A DNA stretch of 64,000 nucleotides from contig JAJZMD010000287.1 of assembly GCA_021803085.1 (NCBI GenBank), positions 1 through 64,000 of the forward strand, written 5' to 3'. The translations under genes and the position numbers were made by a program. Below are positions 1-8,300 of the stretch, in pieces. Source of the DNA: Actinomycetes bacterium. Its GTDB lineage: Bacteria > Actinomycetota > Acidimicrobiia > Acidimicrobiales > RAAP-2. The notes beneath the pieces were generated by a model, which ran no database searches, had not been told where the DNA came from, and saw nothing but the letters and a program-made list of their open reading frames with translations. Within the stretch, counting starts at the first letter, position 1. Each line of letters begins with the position of its first letter.

Positions 1-646
1 ACGCGGCCACCGGGTTGGCCGTGATGCCGGCGATCCGGACGCGACGCGTGTCGTGATGGATGAACACGAGGACGTAGAGCCTGCGGAGAAAGACGGTGTC
101 GACATGGAAGAAGTCACACGCCATCAGGCCCCTGGCCTGTGCGGCGAGGAACTCCGCCCAGGTCGGCCTTGACCTGCGCGGTGAAGGCTCAACACCGTGG
201 CGCTTGAGGATCGCCCAGACGCTCGAAGGGGCGATGACAATGCCGATGGTGGCGAGCTCACCGTGGATGCGGCGGTAGCCCCAGGTTGGATTCTCCTTCG
301 CGAATCGGAGGACAAGAGCGGTGGTTCCTTCGCCGTGGGAAGGCCGACCCGGGCTGTCATAGGCATGCGTCCAGCGCTTGGCAACAAGGTCGCGATGCCA
401 GCGCAGCAAGGTTGCCGGCTGGACGAAGAAGCCCCCGAGTCGACGCCGGGGGAGCAGTCGTGCGAGTCCTGCGATCACGGCGCGATCTGCCGGCTCGAGT
501 GCTGGTCGATGGACTTGGCGTCGCAGGACCGCCACCTCGTGGCGCAAGACGACAACCTCGGCGGCCAGATCCGCTTCTTTGCGAACGGTGAGACGGATCA
601 GCTGAAGGACGCGGCAGAACGCTCGGTAGAGGAACGAGAGGGTCAT
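1..646 (-). mobile_element. DDE transposase (rve integrase core), cut by the left edge
   Basis: An open frame begins at ATG 646 and runs off the window edge, giving about 215 residues. The N-terminal part is a leucine-rich helix (LTVRKEADLAAEVVVLRHEV) followed by a helix-turn-helix-like region. The stretch KENPTWGYRRIHGEL is the usual HTH_21-type motif, and CDFFHVDTVFLRRLYVLVF holds the first catalytic aspartate of the DDE fold. The second Asp and the Glu would lie outside the window. The ends of the element cannot be defined. A decayed relative of the same transposase lies at 26552-26652. About 250 bases of unassigned sequence follow before the next gene. Confidence 0.85.
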
Positions 647-897
647 AGCTGGATGCTCGTCGCGCCTGGCGCCAGCCGTCAAAGTGCTGGTCGCAGGCCA
701 TGGATGGCATTCTCGGCACCGACACGGTCCGGGCTGCCCGGGCAGCGAGCTGAGCGACGGAACGCACTCGGGGCCCGGCCCCTCTGTCGCCGGTGCCGGG
801 GTCGGTGGGCCGGAAGGCGGCGTGGGCCGCCGGCAGGTCGCTGGTCCGGGTCCCGCCGTTGCCTGCTTCGCCTGGCAGGGAGGGAGAGCGGTTCAGC

Positions 898-1287
898 TCA
901 TCGGCCCAGGCGATGTCGCGGCGTAGGGCGGGTGCTTCTCCCTCGTGCCGAGCGGAAGGCCACCGACATGGCCTGTTCGGCACGGCGCTGCTCGTGGGCG
1001 ACGAGCAGGCCGAGATCGGCGGCGAGGAGCACGATGAACGGCGCGATGACCGCGGCGCCGAGTGGTGGTGCGACGGCGAGGAGCACCGCACCGGCCAGCA
1101 CTCCGAGCCCCAGCACTCCGAGCGTCATCCGTCGCCGCACGAGCGCATGGCGGCGGGCGGCACGAGCGCGGGGCGAGCACCGGTCGTCGCCACCGATGGG
1201 GTCGAGGCCGACCAGCGAGCGCGGCGCGGCGGTCCACGAGCGTCGGCGTCCAGGCGGACCGCCGAGAGGATGGGGCAGCGGTGGCAT
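898..1287 (-). CDS. Hypothetical small membrane protein downstream of sdhB
   Basis: The 129-residue product has an arginine-rich cytoplasmic start, then two closely spaced hydrophobic stretches (MTLGVLGLGVLAGAVLLAV and GAAVIAPFIVLLAADLGLLV), then a basic tail. The hairpin layout recalls the C-terminal membrane anchor of actinobacterial SepG/GlpR-like proteins, but the similarity is only in pattern. It begins 11 bases after the sdhB stop, so it may be the last gene of the sdh transcript. ATG 1287 was chosen; GTG 1290 is also possible. No function is assigned. Confidence 0.5.
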   Translation of the reverse strand: MPPLPHPLGGPPGRRRSWTAAPRSLVGLDPIGGDDRCSPRARAARRHALVRRRMTLGVLGLGVLAGAVLLAVAPPLGAAVIAPFIVLLAADLGLLVAHEQRRAEQAMSVAFRSARGRSTRPTPRHRLGR

Positions 1288-1298
1288 CACGACCTGGC

Positions 1299-2129
1299 TC
1301 ACTGCCGCCCGGCGACGCCGCTGGCCGGCTTGTCGGGGGAGCGATCGTCCGCCGCGGGGAGAGGCGAAGGGTCGGGTCGCCGCGTGCGGCGCCGGATGCG
1401 CCGCCCGAGCCAGGCGACCGGGTCGTAGGCGGCGTCGACGACGCGCTCTTTCAGTGGGATGATGGCGTTGTCGGTGATCGTGATGTGCTCGGGGCAGACC
1501 TCGGTGCAGCACTTGGTGATGTTGCAGAGCCCGAGCCCCAGCTGGTCGCGGACGAGGGCCCGGCGGTCGGCGGTGTCGAGAGGGTGGGACTCGAGCTCCA
1601 TGGCTCGTAGGAACAGCCGAGGTCCGCCGTAGTCCGCCTTGTGCTCCTCGTGGTCCCGGAGGACGTGGCAGACGTCCTGGCACAAGAAGCACTCGATGCA
1701 GCGGCGGTACTCCTGGCCCCGTGCGACATCGATCGATGCCATCCGGTAGGCGCCATTGGCCTCGGGCGGGCGGGGGGCGAAGGGTGGGAGCCGGCGGGCC
1801 ATCTCGTAGTTGAACGAGACGTCGGTGACGAGGTCGCGGATGATGGGGAAGGTCCGCATCGGGGCCACCACGACGGGTTCGGCTCGGGGAAGCTCGTCCA
1901 TCCGGGTCATGCACAAAAGGCACGGGGTGCCGTTGACCTCGGCCGAGCAGGATCCGCACTTGCCGGCCTTGCAGTTCCACCGGCAGGCGAGGTCGGGGGC
2001 AGGCCCGGCCTGGAGGCGGTGGACCACGTCGAGGACGACCTCGCCGTCAACGGCGGGGACCGCGTAGTCGACGAAGGCGCCGCCAGCGGGTTCGCCACGC
2101 CACACCCGCATGGTCACCTCGGCCGTCAT
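1299..2129 (-). CDS. sdhB: Succinate dehydrogenase/fumarate reductase iron-sulfur subunit
   Basis: This 276-residue protein carries electrons from the flavoprotein to the membrane anchor. All three clusters are visible: a ferredoxin-type [2Fe-2S] site with Cys at about 49, 53, 58, 61, 70 and 73 (CRWNC, GKCGSC, PCLLC), then two ferredoxin-like cysteine groups, CIECFLCQDVC and CNITKCCTEVCPE, for the [4Fe-4S] and [3Fe-4S] clusters. The ATG overlaps the sdhA stop in an ATGA arrangement, implying translational coupling. Organisation and length resemble Sdh1 of mycobacteria (Rv0247c). Confidence 0.93.
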   Translation of the reverse strand: MTAEVTMRVWRGEPAGGAFVDYAVPAVDGEVVLDVVHRLQAGPAPDLACRWNCKAGKCGSCSAEVNGTPCLLCMTRMDELPRAEPVVVAPMRTFPIIRDLVTDVSFNYEMARRLPPFAPRPPEANGAYRMASIDVARGQEYRRCIECFLCQDVCHVLRDHEEHKADYGGPRLFLRAMELESHPLDTADRRALVRDQLGLGLCNITKCCTEVCPEHITITDNAIIPLKERVVDAAYDPVAWLGRRIRRRTRRPDPSPLPAADDRSPDKPASGVAGRQ

Positions 2130-3931
2130 GTCGTCGTCTCGTCGAGCAGCGCTCGCAGCGCCTCGGGCACCTCGGGAAGCGGCTCGCGCACGAGCTCGAG
2201 GTCGCCGTGCTCGCCGAGGCGTTGGACGAGGTTGAGCGAGCCGAGCTCGGGGTCGGGGTCGGGGAAGTCGTCGCGGGTGTGCCCGCCCCGGCTCTCTCGC
2301 CGCTCGAGGGCGCCGGTGGCGACGAGGGTGGAGACCGTCAGCATGAACGGGAGGTCGGTGGCGAGGTTCCAGCCCGGGTTGTAGGCGCGCCCGCCGGTGA
2401 CAGCGAGGGCGGCGGTGCGTTCTTCGAGCTTCGCCAGCTGGTCGAGGGCCTGGGTGAGCTCGGGGCCGGTGCGGATGATGCCGACCAGGTTGTGCATCAC
2501 CTCGTGGAGCTCGGCCTGGAGGGCGTAGGGGCTCTCGCCGGCCTCCCGGGCGAGCGGTGCCTCGGCGGCGGCGAGGACCGCGTCGATCTCGGCTGGGTCG
2601 AGCACCGGGGTCCCCGGGCGTCCCTCGGCGAAGTCCGCCGCCGCGGCACCGGCCCGGCGCCCGAAGACGAGCAGGTCCGACAGTGAGTTGCCCCCGAGAC
2701 GATTGGCGCCGTGGAGGCCGCCGGCTACCTCGCCGGCGGCGAACAGGCCGGCGACGGTGCTCGCCGCGCTGTCGGCGTCGACGCGGATCCCTCCCATGAG
2801 GTAGTGGCAAGTCGGGCCTACCTCCATTGCCTCCTTGGTGATGTCGACCCCGGCCAGCTCCATGAACTGCTGGTACATCGAGGGCAGGCGGCGGCGGATG
2901 TACTCGGCGGGGTGGCGGCTGGCGATGTCGAGGTAGACGCCGCCGTGCGGGCTGCCCCGCCCGGCCTTCACCTCGGCGTTGATCGAGCGGGCCACCTCGT
3001 CTCTGGGCAACAGGTCGGGGGGGCGGCGGTTGTGGACGTGGTCCTCGTACCAGGCGTCCGCCTCGGCCTCGCTGTCCGCCGTCTCCGCGGCGAACATCTT
3101 GGGGATGTAGTCGAACATGAAACGCCGGCCATCCTTGTCGCGCAGCACCCCGCCGTCCCCGCGTACGCCTTCGGTCACGAGCAGCCCGCGGACCGACAGT
3201 GGCCAGACCATGCCGGTCGGGTGGAACTGCATGCACTCCATGTCGATCAGGTCGGCCCCTGCCCACAGCGCCAGCGCCTGGCCGTCCCCGGTCGACTCCC
3301 AGGAGTTGGTGGTGTACTTCCAGGACCGCCCGATCCCCCCGGTGGCGAGCACCACCGCCTTGGCCCGGAAGGCGACGGGCTCCCCGGTCGCCCGCCAGTA
3401 GCCGACCGCCCCGCTCACCTGGCCGGCCGGGTCCTCCAGGAGGCGCAGGATCTTGCACTCCATGAAGACCTCGATGCCGAGGGCGACGGCGCGCTGCTGG
3501 ACGGTGCGCAGCAGCTCGAGACCGGTGCGGTCGCCGACGTGGGCGAGGCGGGCGTAGCGGTGCCCGCCGAAGTCGCGCTGAGAGATGCGCCCGTCTGCGG
3601 TGCGGTCGAACAGCGCCCCCCACGCCTCGAGCTCGAGGACCCGGTCGGGGGACTCCTTGGCGTGCAGCTCGGCCATCCGCCAGTTGTTGAGCAGCTTCCC
3701 GCCGCGCATGGTGTCACGGAAGTGCACCTGCCAGGAGTCTTCGGCCCAGACGTTGCCGAGAGCGGCGGCGACGCCGCCCTCGGCCATGACGGTGTGGGCC
3801 TTGCCGAGGAGCGATTTGCACACGACCCCGGTGCGCAGGCCACGCTGGGCTGCCTCGATCGCGGCGCGCAGGCCCGCGCCGCCGGCGCCGATGACGAGGA
3901 CGTCGAGGTCGTGGATCGGGGCTTCGCGCAT
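2126..3931 (-). CDS. sdhA: Succinate dehydrogenase/fumarate reductase flavoprotein subunit
   Basis: This 601-residue FAD-binding subunit oxidises succinate to fumarate, or runs in reverse. The Rossmann motif GAGGAGLRAA lies at residues 15-24. HTVMAEGG matches the region around the FAD-linking histidine, and QFHPTGMVWP and TEGVRGDGG belong to the dicarboxylate site. The C-terminal part holds the usual RGGHTRDDFP segment. It lies between the membrane anchor gene (10-base gap) and sdhB (4-base overlap). It resembles mycobacterial Sdh1 (Rv0248c) more than the E. coli enzyme. Confidence 0.93.
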   Translation of the reverse strand: MREAPIHDLDVLVIGAGGAGLRAAIEAAQRGLRTGVVCKSLLGKAHTVMAEGGVAAALGNVWAEDSWQVHFRDTMRGGKLLNNWRMAELHAKESPDRVLELEAWGALFDRTADGRISQRDFGGHRYARLAHVGDRTGLELLRTVQQRAVALGIEVFMECKILRLLEDPAGQVSGAVGYWRATGEPVAFRAKAVVLATGGIGRSWKYTTNSWESTGDGQALALWAGADLIDMECMQFHPTGMVWPLSVRGLLVTEGVRGDGGVLRDKDGRRFMFDYIPKMFAAETADSEAEADAWYEDHVHNRRPPDLLPRDEVARSINAEVKAGRGSPHGGVYLDIASRHPAEYIRRRLPSMYQQFMELAGVDITKEAMEVGPTCHYLMGGIRVDADSAASTVAGLFAAGEVAGGLHGANRLGGNSLSDLLVFGRRAGAAAADFAEGRPGTPVLDPAEIDAVLAAAEAPLAREAGESPYALQAELHEVMHNLVGIIRTGPELTQALDQLAKLEERTAALAVTGGRAYNPGWNLATDLPFMLTVSTLVATGALERRESRGGHTRDDFPDPDPELGSLNLVQRLGEHGDLELVREPLPEVPEALRALLDETTT

Positions 3932-3940
3932 CAGGCTCCC

Positions 3941-4765
3941 TCAGAACAGCTTCGGGTCGGAGAAGACGCCGCTTGCCACCAGGCGGACGTAGAGGTCGGC
4001 GAGGGCGACGAAGGCGAGGCTCGCCCAGGCGAACTGCATGTGGCGGGCGTTGAGGGGGGTGACGAGGCGCCAGAGCCGGTGGCGGACCCGGTGCTGGGAG
4101 AACTGGTCGACGCCGCCGCCGCACAGGTGCCGGCAGGCGTGGCAGGACAGCGAGTACAGCCACAACAGCCCGGCGTTGGCGCACAGCACGAGGGTGCCGA
4201 GGCTCACCCCGATCCCGCCGTCTCCGGGCAGCCGGAAGGCCATCACGGCGTCGATCGTGAGGATCACGTTGAACACGAGCCCGGCCAAGAAGAAGTAGCG
4301 GTGGAGGTTCTGCAGCACGAGGGGGAAGCGGGTCTCACCCCGGTAGCGGCGGTGCCCGTCGGCTACCGCGCAGGCTGGCGGCGATCGCCAGAAGGAGCGG
4401 TAGTAGGCCTTGCGGTAGTAGTAGCAGGTGAAGCGGAAGCCGAGCGGCACGGCGAGGACCAGGATCGCCGGCGAGATCGCCCACCACGACAGGTAGAGAC
4501 CGCCCCGGGCCCCGGCTACGCAGCTGGCGGCGACGCACGGTGAGTAGAACGGCGAGATGAGGTCCCGGTGGGCGGCGGCCCCCACGAAGTAGTCCCGGTT
4601 CTCCAGCGCCGCCCAGGTGGCGTAGGCGACGAAGGCGGAGAGGAAGGCGACGGTGGCAGCCGGCGCGCGCCACCAGCGGTCTCGCCGCCGGGTGCGGACC
4701 GGCGGCCCGCCACAGGTGCCGCCGATGACCACCGGCACCGCCGTCAGCTGCTCGGTCGTAGCCAC
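3941..4765 (-). CDS. sdhC: Succinate dehydrogenase membrane anchor, five-helix cytochrome b type
   Basis: The 274-residue protein shows five hydrophobic helices, starting near residues 35, 90, 150, 180 and 240. Candidate haem-ligating histidines sit in LQNLHRYFF, SLSCHACRHLCGG and LNARHMQFA. Size and layout match the single-polypeptide anchor of mycobacterial Sdh1 (Rv0249c), which reduces quinone. The GTG start at 4765 is preceded by a GGAGGGAG ribosome-binding site. It is the first gene of sdhCAB; a candidate ArsR operator lies about 55 bases upstream. Confidence 0.85.
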   Translation of the reverse strand: MATTEQLTAVPVVIGGTCGGPPVRTRRRDRWWRAPAATVAFLSAFVAYATWAALENRDYFVGAAAHRDLISPFYSPCVAASCVAGARGGLYLSWWAISPAILVLAVPLGFRFTCYYYRKAYYRSFWRSPPACAVADGHRRYRGETRFPLVLQNLHRYFFLAGLVFNVILTIDAVMAFRLPGDGGIGVSLGTLVLCANAGLLWLYSLSCHACRHLCGGGVDQFSQHRVRHRLWRLVTPLNARHMQFAWASLAFVALADLYVRLVASGVFSDPKLF

Positions 4766-4810
4766 CGCTCCCTCCGCACGACGTGCTCACCCCATGACGA
4801 GATGACAACA

Positions 4811-4840
4811 TCACGAGATCGTCAAGTCATCGAGAAGGTT
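4811..4840. promoter_or_regulatory. Candidate ArsR operator/promoter of sdhCAB
   Basis: The plus strand reads GATCGTCAAGTCATC here. It shares TCGTCAAGTYATC (13 of 13 with one Y) with the site upstream of the arsR gene near 16291-16303. GATGAC (4801-4806) and GTCATC (4826-4831) form a wider inverted repeat. On the minus strand TTGACG could serve as a -35 box, so part of the conservation could be promoter sequence rather than operator. Confidence 0.5.
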
Positions 4841-4961
4841 AGCAGGCGTGCCCGGCTTGCTCCCTGGGCTCGCATGCCGGCGCCGCCGGTGGGTGGGCAA
4901 GTCGCCGGGCGGTGCCGGGTCGCGGTGACGACGGTCGCCCGGCGGGCGGGAGCCTCGGCCG

Positions 4962-5345
4962 TCAGGGGACGAGGCGGGCGGCGTGGGTGAAGTCGCCGCG
5001 GCCACGGCCGCCTGGTCGATGAAGCCGATGAGATCGCCGCCTGCGAGGGACGCCCAGCACAGCTCGTCGGCGTGGGCGACCGGGACCGGCGCGCTCGACA
5101 CGGTGGCGCAGCTCTCCGAGGGCGTCGACGCACGCCCCGCGCGTCGAGCCGTGCAGCTCGCCGACCAGGATCGACAGCTCGCCGACGAGGTACTGCTGGG
5201 TCACGTCCATCACCGCCGTCACGACCGTGCGTGCGCCGACGAGCCTATGTTCGAGGACCCGGGCCGACAATGGGTCCCCGAGCGCTGCCGGGCCCACGGT
5301 CGCCTCGCTGCGCGATGCCGGCGCCCGGCGGGGAGCCGCGGTCAC
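4962..5345 (-). CDS. Hypothetical protein coupled to the malic enzyme, probably frameshifted
   Basis: The GTG start at 5345 overlaps the malic enzyme stop in a GTGA arrangement. The first ~90 residues look coding (VTQQYLVGELSILVGELHGS and ACVDALGELRHRVE). From about 5100 the frame turns arginine-rich. The alternative frame continues more plausibly as APVPVAHADELCWASLAGGD and LIGFIDQAAVAAATSP, ending near 4960. A one-base shift, real or from sequencing, is therefore likely. The family is not recognised. Confidence 0.45.
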   Translation of the reverse strand: MTAAPRRAPASRSEATVGPAALGDPLSARVLEHRLVGARTVVTAVMDVTQQYLVGELSILVGELHGSTRGACVDALGELRHRVERAGPGRPRRRAVLGVPRRRRSHRLHRPGGRGRGDFTHAARLVP

Positions 5346-6742
5346 GACGATGGGCTGAGGGCGTCCTGGCGGGCCGCGGCTTCGACGGCGCCCGACACCG
5401 CCGGCACGACCGCCGGGTTGAAGACGCTCGGGACGATGTAGGTGGCGGCCCGCTCGCCGTCGCCGACGATCCCGGCCAGCGCCCTGGCGGCGGCCAGCTC
5501 CATCTGCTGGGTGATGGCGGTGGCGCCTGCGCGCAACAGGCCGCGGAAGAAGCCGGGGAACACGAGCACGTTGTTGATCTGGTTGGGCTGGTCGCTGCGC
5601 CCGGTGGCGACGATGGCGGCATGCCGGCGGGCGACAACCGGGTCGATCTCGGGGTCGGGATTGGCGAGGGCGAAGACGATGGCGTCCTCGCCCATCGAGG
5701 CAAGGTGCTCGGCCGTCACGAGCCCGGCGCCGGACACCCCGACGAGGACGTCGGCGCCAGCGAGGGCGTCGGTGAGGCTGCCGGTGCACCGGGCGAGGTT
5801 GGTGTGGGCGGCGATCCATGCCCGGTCGTCGTCAAGGCCGGGGGTCGCCGGGGTGAGGATGCCCTGGCGGTCGACGGCGGTCACGTCTCCGATCCCCGCC
5901 GCGACCAGTAGGCGGGTGATGGCCGTGCCCGCCGCGCCGACTCCGAGCACCACCGCCCGCACCTCTCCGAACGCTTTGCCCACCACCCGCAGCGCGTTCA
6001 CGAGACCGGCGAGCACCACGATGGCAGTGCCGTGCTGGTCGTCGTGGAAGACCGGAATGTCGAGGCTGGCGCGCAGGCGCCGCTCGATGGCGAAGCATCG
6101 GGGCGCGGCGATGTCCTCCAGGTTGATCCCGCCGTAGGAGGGGGCGATCAGCTCGACGGTGCGGACGATCTCATCGACGTCGTGGCTGTCGATGCACACC
6201 GGCCAAGCGTCGACCCCGCCGAAGCGCTGGAACAGCGCGGCCTTGCCTTCCATCACCGGCAGCGCGGCGGCGGCGCCGAGGTCCCCGAGGCCGAGGACGG
6301 CCGAGCCGTCGGTGACGACGGCGACGCTGTTGCGCTTGATGGTGAGGTTGCGCGCCGCAGCGGGGTCGGCGGCGATCGCCTCGCAGACGCGGGCGACCCC
6401 CGGCGTGTAGGCCATGGAGAGGTCGTCACGGGTCTTGAGCGGCACCTTCGGGGTCACGGTGATGAGCCCGCCGAGGTGGACGAGCATGGTGCGGTCGCTC
6501 ACGGCCCGCACCCGCGTGCCGTCCGTCTGCTCGATCGCCTGGCGGAGGCGAGCGCTGTGGTCCTCGTCGACGGCGTTGCAGGTCACGTCGAAGACGATCT
6601 CGTCGGCGTGGCCCTCGACGACGTCGAGCGCGACGACGCTGGCACCGAGCTCGGCGATCGTCGCGGTGACCGCGCCGATCTGGCGGGCGTCGACGAGGAC
6701 GACGCGCAAGGTGACCGAGAAGGAGGCGCTGGGGGCGTTCAT
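5342..6742 (-). CDS. NAD(P)-dependent malic enzyme with N-terminal ACT domain
   Basis: This 466-residue enzyme decarboxylates malate to pyruvate. The first ~80 residues form an ACT-like regulatory domain (FSVTLRVVLVDARQIGAVTA). The malic N-domain carries YTPGVARVCEAIAADP, GDLGAAAALPVMEGKAALF and the DDQHGTA metal/substrate motif. The NAD-binding domain has GVGAAGTAI and ALANPDPEI. ATG 6742 is preceded by GGAGGAG at good spacing. It follows the hydrogenase-like hycE gene by 52 bases on the same strand and probably shares its transcript, which would tie malate/pyruvate turnover to that complex. Confidence 0.9.
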   Translation of the reverse strand: MNAPSASFSVTLRVVLVDARQIGAVTATIAELGASVVALDVVEGHADEIVFDVTCNAVDEDHSARLRQAIEQTDGTRVRAVSDRTMLVHLGGLITVTPKVPLKTRDDLSMAYTPGVARVCEAIAADPAAARNLTIKRNSVAVVTDGSAVLGLGDLGAAAALPVMEGKAALFQRFGGVDAWPVCIDSHDVDEIVRTVELIAPSYGGINLEDIAAPRCFAIERRLRASLDIPVFHDDQHGTAIVVLAGLVNALRVVGKAFGEVRAVVLGVGAAGTAITRLLVAAGIGDVTAVDRQGILTPATPGLDDDRAWIAAHTNLARCTGSLTDALAGADVLVGVSGAGLVTAEHLASMGEDAIVFALANPDPEIDPVVARRHAAIVATGRSDQPNQINNVLVFPGFFRGLLRAGATAITQQMELAAARALAGIVGDGERAATYIVPSVFNPAVVPAVSGAVEAAARQDALSPSS

Positions 6743-6794
6743 GGCAGCAACTCCTCCGTGGTGCGACCCCTCGATGCGCAGCGGATGGGTGGGG

Positions 6795-8300
6795 TCATAG
6801 GTCGTTGCCGGCGTAGGAGAGGTTGAAGCTCTTGTTGGCGAGCGGGAAGTCCGGGACGATCGTGTCGGCGAGGGCGACCGACAGCGCCGGCCAGGTGAGG
6901 AAGGAGGGGTCGACGACCTTGCAGCGTGCGAGGCGCCCGCCGGCCTCGACTTCCACCCGGTCGACGATCGTGCCCCGCCAGGCCTCGACGATCCCGAGCC
7001 CGGAACCGCCTCGCTGGGGCAGGTCACCGGCGCCGGCATCGAGCGACTGGACCTGCCCGGCCAGCTCGGCGACGAGGCGGAGCGAGGCGGCGACCTCACG
7101 GGCGCGGACCGAGAAGCGCGCCAGCACGTCGCCAGTCTCCTCGACGACCGGCACCAGGTCGGTCCCGACGTCGGCGAACGGATGTGCCACCCGGGCGTCG
7201 ACGACGAGACCCGATGCCCGGGCGACGACCCCGACGGCTCCGATCGCCTCGGCGTCGCCGCGGGACAAGACGGCCGTCCCCTTGAAGCGGTCCATCACCA
7301 CGGTGTTGGAGGTGGCGAGCTCGACGAGGTCCTCGACGAGCGCCGCGACGCCGGCGAGCTCTGCCTCCGTGGGAAGCCGGCGCAGCGCAGCCCCGCCGGG
7401 GTGGATGGCGCCGCGCAGGAGGCGGTGCCCGGTGACCTCGCCGGCCAGGCGCAGCAGCCGCTCGCGCAGCGTGAGCGCACGCGCCTGGGCGACGCCGAAG
7501 CCCACGTCGTTGCAGAGCGCGCCGAGATCGGCGACGTGGTTGGTGATGCGCTCGAGCTCGACCACGAGTGCCCGCAGCAGCTGGGCGTCGTGGGGGACCT
7601 CCACCCGCAGGGCGTCTTCGACGGCGAGGCAGTAGGCGAGCGTGTGGGCGGCGGCCGTGTCGCCCGAGATCCGCTCGGCAAGGACGACGCCGTCGGCGGC
7701 CGGACGGCCCTCGAAGAGCTTCTCGATCCCGCGGTGGACGAACCACAGCCGAGCCTTCATCTTGAGGATCGTCTCGCCGACCACCGAGAAGCGGAAGTGG
7801 CCGGGCTCGATCAACCCGGCGTGGACCGGGCCGACGGGGATCTCGTAGACGCCGGGGCCGTCGACGGCGACGAAGGGGAACGGCTCGGCGTCGACGCGCA
7901 TCGGCGGCGCCGGGCCGGCGTCGCGGCGCATCGGGTGCCAGCTCGCCGGCCAGTGCTGGTGGCGCACGAGCGGGCGGAGGAAGGGGTGGCCGACCGGCTC
8001 GATGCCGAACAGGTCGGCCAGCTCGCGCTCGAAGCGGCTGGCGGGGAACGACCAGGCGGCGAGGGAGGGGACGGCGGGGCGGTCGGGGTCGAGGCGGACC
8101 TGCAGCTCCACACGTCGATCGGGGGGCCCGGCGCAGAAGGCGTAGACCGCCCGCAGGCCGTGCCCGTCGTCGTGCCCGGCGACCAGCGCGAGGCGGAACC
8201 CCGCGCCGAGCAGTGCACTGGCTCGCTCCGGCAGCTCGGCGGCTGCGATGAGGTCGCTCGTGCGCACCGGTCCGGCCGCTGCTCGCTCTTGGAGGGTCAT
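6795..8300 (-). CDS. hycE: HycE/HyfG-like fused NuoC-NuoD subunit lacking the Ni-Fe cysteines
   Basis: The 501-residue protein joins a NuoC-like domain (residues 1 to about 135, including FERELADLFGIEPVGHP) to a NuoD/hydrogenase large-subunit-like domain (EPGHFRFSVVGETILKMKA, VHRGIEKLFEGRP). In true group 4 hydrogenases two CxxC pairs bind Ni-Fe. Here the first motif reads RISGDT (about 210-215) and the last reads DPSFLT (about 464-469): both cysteines of each pair are Ser and Thr. No CxxC remains anywhere. The complex is thus hydrogenase-related but should not bind Ni-Fe. It resembles Rv0087 and Ehr-type complexes. ATG 8300 overlaps the preceding stop (ATGA). Confidence 0.88.
   Translation of the reverse strand: MTLQERAAAGPVRTSDLIAAAELPERASALLGAGFRLALVAGHDDGHGLRAVYAFCAGPPDRRVELQVRLDPDRPAVPSLAAWSFPASRFERELADLFGIEPVGHPFLRPLVRHQHWPASWHPMRRDAGPAPPMRVDAEPFPFVAVDGPGVYEIPVGPVHAGLIEPGHFRFSVVGETILKMKARLWFVHRGIEKLFEGRPAADGVVLAERISGDTAAAHTLAYCLAVEDALRVEVPHDAQLLRALVVELERITNHVADLGALCNDVGFGVAQARALTLRERLLRLAGEVTGHRLLRGAIHPGGAALRRLPTEAELAGVAALVEDLVELATSNTVVMDRFKGTAVLSRGDAEAIGAVGVVARASGLVVDARVAHPFADVGTDLVPVVEETGDVLARFSVRAREVAASLRLVAELAGQVQSLDAGAGDLPQRGGSGLGIVEAWRGTIVDRVEVEAGGRLARCKVVDPSFLTWPALSVALADTIVPDFPLANKSFNLSYAGNDL

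Noticed and set aside
1299-3623. A 774-codon minus-strand frame spanning sdhA and sdhB
   Set aside because: Its first two thirds are an arginine/proline-rich shadow of sdhA in another frame; only the last 276 codons, from ATG 2129, are the real sdhB.
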